A stretch of DNA of 64,000 nt from Chelydra serpentina (taxonomy: Eukaryota > Chordata > Testudines > Chelydridae), in NCBI GenBank assembly GCA_037349315.1, contig JBAIAC010000006.1:58028501-58092500 (forward strand), read 5' to 3'. The notes under the pieces were generated by a model that saw only the letters and a program-made list of their open reading frames with translations, did not search any database and was not told where the DNA came from. Below, in pieces: positions 56,120 to 64,000 of the stretch. The position numbers and the translations under genes were made by a program. Each line of letters starts with the position of its first letter. The first letter of the stretch is position 1.

Positions 56120-58304
56120 CTCTTCGGAGTGTCTTCCACTCAGAAACTAGCTGGATCACTGCTACTTTTGTGTAGATCTAAAATGCAGTGTGTTCTCACT
56201 CCGACAAAGTCAAGGCTTCATATAAACAGGTTTGTCTAATTTAGTTTACCAGGGAAGTGGAAGAAAATGGAAGTTTCACTAGGATCCTTAAAGTGAGACT
56301 TCTACTATTGAAAACTTTGAAACTATCCATCCACTTAATATTTATCACAGAAATGCATCAGTCTTTAAAAAAAATCATGATCACACTGAATGAAATAACA
56401 CAAGACAATCAAAAGCAAAGCAAACTAAGATTTCACTCCTCTTCAGTGACAAATACATCTTACATGGAAAAACATTACAGAAACTGCAAGTATGTTTGAT
56501 TTAAGAAACATTTGATTCTACCAATATAGCAATGCTATTTTGTAAAAACAAAACAAGAAACTGGATAAAAATAAGACAGAAAGCAAAGATGAAAGCAAGA
56601 GAAAAGACAAGTAAATTCCAGTGCTGAAGAGCCTGTAGCCGATGAAAATGAGTTGATACATATTACATAGCTATTTGTCCTTGGCCAGAAAAATCTGTCA
56701 TCTTATTTGTTACCAAATATTTGTATTTCTCTCATAGCCCCAATCTTTTTCCTTAGTCCTATAAGGAAGATGCAATGGGGTGCTGAGTTTGCTACATTGC
56801 TTTTATTTCCATGGTAACAGTCAGTGATGATACGAACAAAGGAGTCTGACTTTTTCTGTATGATCCAATAGGAAGGAGAGGTAGGATAGTGAAAGGCTCT
56901 AATTTAAGCATGTATCTGTAATAATAGAGAAACACACTCTGAGCAAAATCCCATCCCTAACATCCTGAGTAGCTAGATGGTACATTGGGGGGAGCCACGT
57001 GGGCCTTACAGAGGAAAAGAATCTGAGGATGTTTGTCCTGTTTCCTTAAATCTGTAACAGAAAGCCAGGCGGGTTAGGGCCTGAGGAAGGTGCTAGGCAG
57101 AAGCTCTACAGTGAAGCAGAGGGACACAAATTCTTTAACTTTAGGGATAATATTCTTCACTGTTCTAATGAAGTTTAATTGCTAACACACACTGGAGCAC
57201 AATGAGACCTAAACTGTCTTCCCAAAGGCAAGCTCTTTTTGAACTGTTTTTAACAGATTATCTGGATCTGGGATAAAGGACAAGCGTTCTGTTTTGAGGA
57301 CCTAAAGATGACTAGATACCCAATACTATCATGTTTTCACATAGATACTAGAACTAGGGGTGTGGCAGAACCCCCTGGCTTGAAGTGGCTTCCATCATAT
57401 GCAGGGTTTACAGTTTGGTTCAATAGCTCTCAGCACTCCCACTATATACATTGTTCCAGCACCCCTGTATTTCCAAGTCAACTGCTGTTACAGTACATAC
57501 CAGCAGCCATGCTCTTAGCACAGTAACTGCAGTAACTCAGGGGAGTTTGGTTGGCATAGTACATTGCTCCAGATAGCTGAGTCCAGGTACACTCAAAAGA
57601 GAAAGAGAATGTTTGTCAAGAAAATGGGTGTAAGAGAAATTCACAAGGTATTTGCAAGGTCTTGGTATTTTCAAGCTTGTGATAGATCACAAAAAAATGA
57701 AGTTGTGTGTGTTGGGGGAGACTCCTAGAAAAAGGGAAAAACTAACCCTGAACATCATTCATTGTATTGCACTCTGGGTAAAACGAAAGTGGAGATAGGA
57801 AGGACAAATGGGGAAAAGCACATGTTGCAATTTTTCAAAAATATATTTCCAAATGTTCATGAAAAAAAGCAAAAATAGTTCTGTTTTGAACGCTGCAAAA
57901 TTGAAACAATTTTGACATTTCAAAATTTAATCACAGGATTGTTTTTTCCCCATGTTATGACCAGCTCCAGATATCACTTTTCTCTGTACTCTCCTACCCA
58001 GTAAAATTGGTCAAATCAGTCTATTTTAGTAAGTCAGAAACGGTGTGTTCTCTATAAACAAGAGAGCACTCTTAGTCAGGGCCCCATTTACTTTGTAGAA
58101 CAATGGGACCAAATTCTGTGGCAAAAACACCTAAATTCGGTGATAATGTTAATGTGATGTATTTCAGTTATGTACCCTTCATTTTCATTCCTCCCACACC
58201 CAAATACACACACGACATTGGCCCATAGCTCAAAATACTCACCTGATGTACAATTTGTCAATGATTATTTTCAGCAATTATTTTTGATGATGGATTTGGA
58301 CGTG
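56120..58304. other. Mostly unannotated sequence
   Basis: 57820-57975 is AT-rich ('caaatgttcatgaaaaa', 'tgaaacaattttgacatttc') and ends 'accagctccaga', like the family at 20150-20545. No gene. Confidence 0.4.
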
Positions 58305-58660
58305 GACTTTAAGGCCAAAAGGGACCATTGTGATCATCTAGTCTGACCTCTTGCACATCTAGGGCCACAGAACCTCACCCACTCATTCCTGAAATAGACA
58401 GTTAACTTCTGGCTGAGATACTGAAGCCCTCACATCATGATTTAAAGACTTCAAGTTACAGAGAATTCACCATTTACACTAGTTTAAATCTGCAAGTGAC
58501 ACATGCCCCTTGTTGCAGAGGCAGGCCAAAAAAAAAAAAGAAAAAAGCACAGGGTCTTTGCCAGTCTGACCTGGGGAAGATTTCTTCCCAGCTCCAAATA
58601 TGGGGATCTGTTAGATCCTGAGCATGTCAGCAAGACTCACTGGCCAGACATCTAGGAAAG
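58305..58660 (-). mobile_element. CR1 LINE fragment, minus strand
   Basis: 3' end near 58305 ('ggactttaaggccaaaagggaccattgtgatcatctag' in pieces), same subfamily as 37256-37428 but longer, going on through an interrupted A-run (58531-58547) and 'gatttcttcccagctcc'. Confidence 0.7.
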
Positions 58661-58734
58661 AATTCACTGTAGTAACTCAGAGCTATCCCCATCTACTGTC
58701 TCTTCTCTCCAATATTTCAAATATTGCTTTGTCC

Positions 58735-59345
58735 CAGAATGGAATTTTTTTTTGAAATACTGAATTTTTTCCCTGGAACAGAAATTCTCATAATTTTTCA
58801 TTTCATTTCATTTTTCAAACATTTTGTTTCAACATTTCTGATCAAAATACAATGTTTCAACATTCCTGAATTGAAATATTTTGTTTTGCTTGTTGAAATG
58901 AATTCAAATATTTTGCTTTTGAATGGTTCAATGTTAATGTGTCCTCTTGAGCTGATGTAGTGCCTTGTGGGGGTTGTGCTCTGGGTGACTCAAGCCCCTG
59001 CAAGGATCAGACCCCATTCACTGGACTACATCTCCCATGATGCACTGTGGTCATGTAACTCCCATGATACACCATATTGATTCAACCAGAAGTGAAATTG
59101 TGGTGAATCATGGGAGATATAATCCAGGGAGAGAGTCTGGCCCAGAAAGGAGAATGGGACTATGAGGTACCATGGCAGCACAGGTGAACACATATTAATG
59201 TCAAACTGACTCAAAACAAAAAAAATAATTTAGATTTTCCTAATGGTAAATATATTTTTAATCTAAATTATCTATAAAAATTAATTTTGTGAAAAATACA
59301 TTTTCCATAACAAAATTGACACAAATTTCCACCCAGCTGTACTTG
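58735..59345. repeat. AT-rich interspersed repeat with ZNF143-like boxes
   Basis: Both ends are made of 'tttcaacattt', 'gaaatattttg' and 'aaatttccacccagct' words, like 20150-20545. The middle (58950-59200) is less AT-rich and contains three 'ctcccatgat' boxes, one inverted. Confidence 0.45.
59025..59044 (+). promoter_or_regulatory. ZNF143/SBF-like motif
   Basis: ACTACATCTCCCATGATGCA resembles the ACTACAATTCCCAGAATGC motif bound by ZNF143 (Staf). Weaker copies lie at 59056-59072 (direct) and 59104-59125 (inverted). Confidence 0.4.
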
Positions 59346-59599
59346 TAATCAGGTTCAGCAGTTCATTTTTTCAGCTCCTAAGGAGCATGCATAATCCAAT
59401 TAATTCCTGCTAGGGGAGGAGGTTCGAAGCAAGAGCTAATTGTAAGCCAGTCTGAGAAAGGGAGGACATGAAAACAAAATACTAAATGCCTGGCTGCTTC
59501 AAAATAAGGAATTCTGTAGCAAAAATCTGAATTCTGTGATATCTTGGGAAAATGTCAGATTCCATGGCTGAACAATCTTGTAGGCTGTAATACCTGGGT

Positions 59600-59705
59600 C
59601 TAATTTTGATTGTTGAGTTTAGTGTGTGGGTGCTGGGTGGTGTTGGTGGCCTATGATAGACAAAAGGCCATCCTTTCTGGCCTTAAACTCTATGACTATG
59701 TAGTC
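59600..59705 (+). mobile_element. CR1 3' tail, plus strand
   Basis: 'gataga.....ggccatcctttctggccttaaactctatgactatg' (in pieces) is a CR1 ending. Very short. Confidence 0.5.
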
Positions 59706-60420
59706 CATGAGGTTCTGTGTGAGAGGACTACTTCTCACCTCCCAGAGTCTTTATTTCAGGCTCTTTGCAGACTCAGGTGGTATTGATTTTCACTTGGTCC
59801 ACATTTGTGGTGTTTTCTTCGCATCCAGCTAGAAACTTAATTTTCATTTAAATGAAATCAGATTCCAGAGCACAATTCTGCAGTGAGGGGTTTATTCTGC
59901 AGCAAATTCCATGACCATGGAATTGCAGACAACACAGGCCGTACACATAGTTCCCAGATGATCTAATGTCACCAGGGGGCTCAACTACTAGGATGATGGG
60001 CAGCAATACAAAACCCTAAGAGTGTGACTCACATCCAAAGTAAAAGTAATCAACAATGAAAAATAAGCTGAAGCAGCAGCTGTGTAACAAATGGTATAGA
60101 AATAATATAAACCAACTGCAAATGAACTGCATGTTGAAAAAACAAAGTCATTAAAAAAGACATGTTTCCAGTTTTCACTTGCTAGTTTTAAAGCTCCAGC
60201 CATCTGTAGCTGGTTTGTATTAATAGCAGGCTTATTTTACTATTCCCAATTAAATATAAAAAGAGCGGTCGCCGCTGAAGATCAAAACTGCTGTCAGGCA
60301 CAGCTGTTACTGCTCTCACCGGTTATGAGAGCAGCCACACCCCGACTTACTTATCTTTTCGGTGTCTGGCCCCTCCTCTTACAACATTGCTATTGAAAAT
60401 AACTCACCTCACAATAGCCA
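59706..60420. other. Unannotated sequence
   Basis: No gene. A CTCF-like word TCACCAGGGGGCTC at 59969 has two mismatches. Confidence 0.35.
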
Positions 60421-60720
60421 ATAACCCGATGGCTAGGGCACCCACGTGGAAATTATGAAGACCTGGGTCCAAATCCCTGCTATAGTGGATTTGGAGCAGA
60501 GCATTGATCCTAGGTCTCCTTCCATATCCCAGGTTATGCCCTGACCACTAGGCTATCACATCAGTCTCTATAGCTCCCTGAATATTGAATTATTTCTGCA
60601 AAGTAGTATAGCTCCAACAGAAGAGATTGAGAGATCCCCACCCAGAGAACACCCAATAGCCCGGTGGTGGTTGGAGCACTCAGCTGGTTTGTCCTGATAG
60701 GGAATGGGAATGTTTTTGAA
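60421..60720. repeat. Repeat with inverted tRNA-like ends
   Basis: The forward part has 'gatggctagggcaccca' (A-box-like) and 'gggtccaaatccc' (B-box-like). About 60503-60562 read backwards gives 'agtggtcagggcataacc', 'gagacctagga', the same phrases. A third A-box-like phrase 'gtggttggagcactcagctgg' lies at 60666. SINE-like but palindromic; class unknown. Confidence 0.45.
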
Positions 60721-60865
60721 ATCTTGAAAATATTCACTGGATAGAAAAACCATTTCCCGCCCTGGTCTAATTGAAAGGATTCTTATTTCTGGTGTCCTCT
60801 TCTGGTGACAATTGCAAACAGGAGGGTTAAGCAAACTGTGTTTCCCTGCATTTCAGGCCCACCAT

Positions 60866-61160
60866 GGGTATGTCTATCCTGTGTTTTAAAACCTGTGGCA
60901 ACTAGTATCAGAGCCCAGGTCTATACAGAGTGCTAAAAATAGCAGTGTAGATGTGGTGGTTGGGGCTCGGAAGTCCAGGGAGAGTGGTGGGTTCAAACCC
61001 ATCCCCCTTCCTGGGCTTCAGAGCCCAAGCTCCAGCACAAACCCAAAGTTCTACACAGCTGTTTTTTAGCATCATATTGCAAGCCTTGTGAGACCAAGTC
61101 TGTAAACCCGGCTTCAGAGATCCATTCCCACAGGTTTTAAAATACCGTGTAGATGTACTC
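60866..61160. mobile_element. Harbinger-type MITE sharing the GGGTATGTCTA end
   Basis: The left end GGGTATGTCTATCCTGTG and the right end in reverse complement GAGTACATCTACACGGTA continue into 'ttttaaaacctgtgg' on both sides, a TIR of about 35 bp. Flanking triplets CAT and TAT do not form a clean TSD. The 295-bp interior has an inner 'ggaagtccaggg' / 'cctgggcttc' pair. No coding capacity. The outer word equals the right end of the large Harbinger. Confidence 0.75.
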
Positions 61161-62340
61161 TATGAAGGCCCCTCCTTTGGAGCCAACTGTAGGTTGGCAG
61201 GAGGTTTAAATCCAACCTACAGGTGGGGGTTTTAAGAGACTCATGATGGGTTTTGTTTTTCGGTCGAGCCCACCACAGCTCAGCTCCCCTGATGGATCTG
61301 AAGATTTTCTTTGTTATTTGTCCCACAATAAAAAATGTTATGCTGCTGAACTTTATCTCTAAGGACATTTATGTCATGCTGGTCATTATGGCGTATGAGC
61401 ACACCCATGTTATTTGACACTTAAAAGGGAGTACCCAGTTGTTGTGACCAAATTCTGTTTTTATTTTCCTTGTTTAATAAAGTCTGCAAAAGTAAATGAA
61501 CAAACAATACAAAAATAAAGAGAGAGGGAAATAAGGGTGTATAAAACAGAAAGGTTTGGAGTGGCAAATATGCCAGTGTAACCCACCTATGCAGTGCATG
61601 CCTTTGTCCCCCTCTAGTAACTAGTCCACACAAGAGGTTAAGCACCTGTAACAGCTTCCAGCTTCTTCATTTCAAGAGGGTTGTTTTTCACACTGAGGGT
61701 CTTTTGTTAAAATCCTGCTGATAAATCCAAGTTACAATCATAATAAGTCGCAGAATAATGTGGGAATCAAATACCAGTAAACCTACAAGGCTCAAGACAA
61801 CTCCTATGGCAGCCCCTTCTGGGGCTGTCAGGGATGTTTGAACCTGAGATGGTCTTAGTGCTCATAGCTTTAACCTCTACCACTTGAGCTGAAAGTTACT
61901 CCCAAAGATGGCAGCCACAATAGATGCTTATCTTTCTATCTGGCCTGGCCACTAGAGGAAGAGAGACTCTCCTAGCATGGGTTATACCAAAAAGGTAGGG
62001 ACCAAAAATAATAGAGGAGCTTGTCTTCTATTCATTATCAGATTCCCTTTCAGTCACTGCTGCATTTGATGCAGTAAGCTCAGGCGTCAAGCCAACCTAC
62101 CCATCAACATTTGACTATTGGCAGAACTCCCAAAGTTCCTCAGAACACCTTTCTCTGCAATTAGATGCCTACTACGATTCAGTTATGTTATAAATTGATA
62201 CTTTAGACATTTAAAGTAGCAATACTTGAGCAATACTTTGGGATGCTGAAGGGAAAAAAAGATTCTGGTAAAGATACAGAAAGTGATACAGAAAGTTAAA
62301 TCACTGACATTCCAGGGAGCAATTCAGGACAATGAGGGGT
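61161..62340. other. Unannotated sequence
   Basis: No gene. 61440-61660 has AATAAA words on both strands and might be a further LTR remnant, without proof. Confidence 0.35.
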
Positions 62341-63439
62341 TGCATCACCTCTGTCCTGCAAACTTGGGCGCCTCACAATGCTTTGCTGATGTAGCTCCCA
62401 TCTGGGACACTCACAATCAGGCAAGCGGCATGCAGGTCACACTCTGAGTGTATGTATAGCTGCAGCCTGTCACCCACACATCAAGCACACTCTGGCTTTC
62501 ACCAGCCTTGGTTACCACTTACTGGATTTCCCCCCAAAATGTATGTTCTACATTGTTCAGTCCTTTCCTAGGTAGTTCAAATGTATTAGGTCTATCACAC
62601 CTCTAAAAGGATCAATACACAACAGTGTGCTACCCTAAATGGAGTTACCCACACAGCACATAATACGGAATTAGTTTTTTATTAAAGAACAAAACAAGTT
62701 TAATAACTACAAAGAGAGAGGTGTTAAATGAGTCCCAGTAGAAGGCATTAAAGTCACAAATGATTACGTCAAGAAAAATAAAGATAAAATGCTGCCTAGT
62801 ACTAAAACTTAACTAACGAAACATGGTTCAAGTGAAGTCCCTTGCCATATGTTCCCAGTAACATTGCTGACCAAATTCCCAGGCCAGGATCTGCTCCCAA
62901 AGTCCAAAGGCTGTTGCTTTTGTCTTAAATGAAGGAAAGCGATGGACAGGGAAAGATAACTTGGGGTGGTTTTGCCCCTCACTTTGATAGTTCAGTCACC
63001 CTTTGAAATGTATTTTGCTGATGGTTACCCCTAGATAAAGTTCATTCCTGCTGTGAGGATGGAGACAAGGGATCTGGTGGTGAAAGAGGTTCCATGCTGT
63101 TGTTTGCAAAAATGTAAATTGATCTGTTCCTACTCCCTCTTCCTTGCCAAAGAATGGTCACTTGAAGATGATAGCCCATCAGCTTTGGTGACAGCCAACT
63201 AGAGGCATCACCTTGTCCTTTGTCTTTGAGAAACTGGTTTACCCCTCCCCAGACTTATCCGGTAACCACACTTCAGCCCATGTTCACAACTTTACATGTA
63301 ATGTTGCTATGCACATTTTATCATGATATTATTGAGCAGTGAGTTATTAGTTTTCAAACAATACATTGCAAGGCATATTTTGTACAAAGATTATGACGAT
63401 AGTGTGCAGGGTATGAATACAGGGGTGAATTCAGTCATA
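62341..63439 (-). mobile_element. LTR-like remnant, minus strand, copy B
   Basis: Shares with 41041-42208 a 'tagttcaaatgtatta'-type phrase, an 'aagtttaataactacaaagag' / 'acatttattgactataaaag' block and the closing 'caaggca...' section. No internal retroviral frame. Its class is unproven. Confidence 0.35.
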
Positions 63440-64000
63440 GCCCCTGACTGATGTCATTATCAAAGGCAATGCTTTTATGGATGATAAAATAAAGGTACTA
63501 TCTGAAAGTTCTTTTAAGACTACTACAATTTTAGCTTTTCTGAAGCTCTTCATGAATCTCACCTAGAGTCTTCCGTACTTTTTTTTCTTAAATTCCATTT
63601 CTTGTTAGAAATTTTGTCTTTCCTTGGCAATGACATTAAATAAAAAAGCCTAATATTTCTTGCTCCTGTAACAAGAAAAACTGATCTCCATGGAGCAGAG
63701 AGAGTAACACATGGGTTTGGAAACACAAGGGTAATGTTTAAGGAAGTATATTCCTTAGTGAACAGCAAGCTTCAATGGCTGGAACAGAGGTGGGACCATG
63801 GCCCCACAACCCCACCTTCTTCTGGTTTGTACTGCCAGCCAGGCACAGTCATGCTCTGATGTGCGAAGACACCGGAGGTAACCTTGCAAGGACTCCTTGT
63901 GTACCCGAATGGGGACCAGGCACTACTTGACCTCACATTTTCTCTAGCCAAATTGAAGCCTACGTGCCAGAGCACACACAATCCTGTTAAAATTTTTGCT
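63440..64000. other. Unannotated sequence
   Basis: No supported feature to the right edge. Confidence 0.4.

Noticed and set aside
1..64000. CRISPR arrays, bacterial operons, origins, riboswitches
   Set aside because: No regularly spaced direct repeats with unique spacers and no bacterial gene organisation. The window is eukaryotic.

Overview
This looks like vertebrate nuclear DNA with no host protein-coding exon that I can support: it reads as a gene desert or the inside of a very large intron. The repeat content points to a turtle, most likely a cryptodire. The signs are a tRNA-derived SINE with a CR1-type tail (23741-23918), many CR1 LINE fragments of different ages, Harbinger elements and MITEs with GTCTACAC-type ends, several palindromic hAT MITEs, Penelope-like elements and a decayed DIRS element. 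The species call is an inference from repeat families and no database was searched.

Layout. 0.9-1.8 kb: a repeat that recurs at 29.9-31.1 kb. 2.8-4.4 kb: an LTR-like stretch holding a 36-bp minisatellite. 4.4-5.0 kb: a hAT MITE with a GC-rich tandem core and a perfect 8-bp target-site duplication (TSD). 7.2-8.0 kb: a hAT element built of palindromic units. 13.1-13.4 kb: a Harbinger MITE. 16.4-17.1 kb: a CR1 LINE. 19.5 and 22.1 kb: hAT MITEs. 23.7 kb: the SINE. 24.3-25.6 kb: a GC-rich block. 27.4-28.0 kb: a Harbinger MITE interrupted by a Penelope-like 3' end. 28.7-29.3 kb: a second Penelope-like element in opposite orientation, with an endonuclease relic. 34.1 and 38.0 kb: two inverted-arm repeats. 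36.6-37.6 kb: a CR1 nested inside another CR1. 38.8, 42.7 and 60.9 kb: more Harbinger-type MITEs. 41.0-42.2 and 62.3-63.4 kb: two related LTR-like stretches. 44.7 kb: a long polypurine tract. 45.5-46.6 kb: a decayed DIRS element. 47.3-49.0 kb: two CR1 copies in opposite orientation.

The centrepiece is a nearly complete autonomous-type PIF/Harbinger transposon at 51064-56116. It carries two convergent genes. A plus-strand gene encodes a SANT/trihelix (Myb-like) protein whose two exons join in phase. A minus-strand gene encodes a HARBI1-type DDE transposase with all three catalytic residues, broken by a single in-frame TGA. A third 96-codon reading frame of unknown function lies on the minus strand inside the intron of the SANT gene, next to a 78-bp minisatellite. 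Harbinger proteins of this kind work as a pair: the Myb-like protein aids nuclear import and end binding, and the nuclease cuts. The MITEs at 13.1, 27.4, 38.8, 42.7 and 60.9 kb have termini resembling this element's, so a related element could have moved them in trans.
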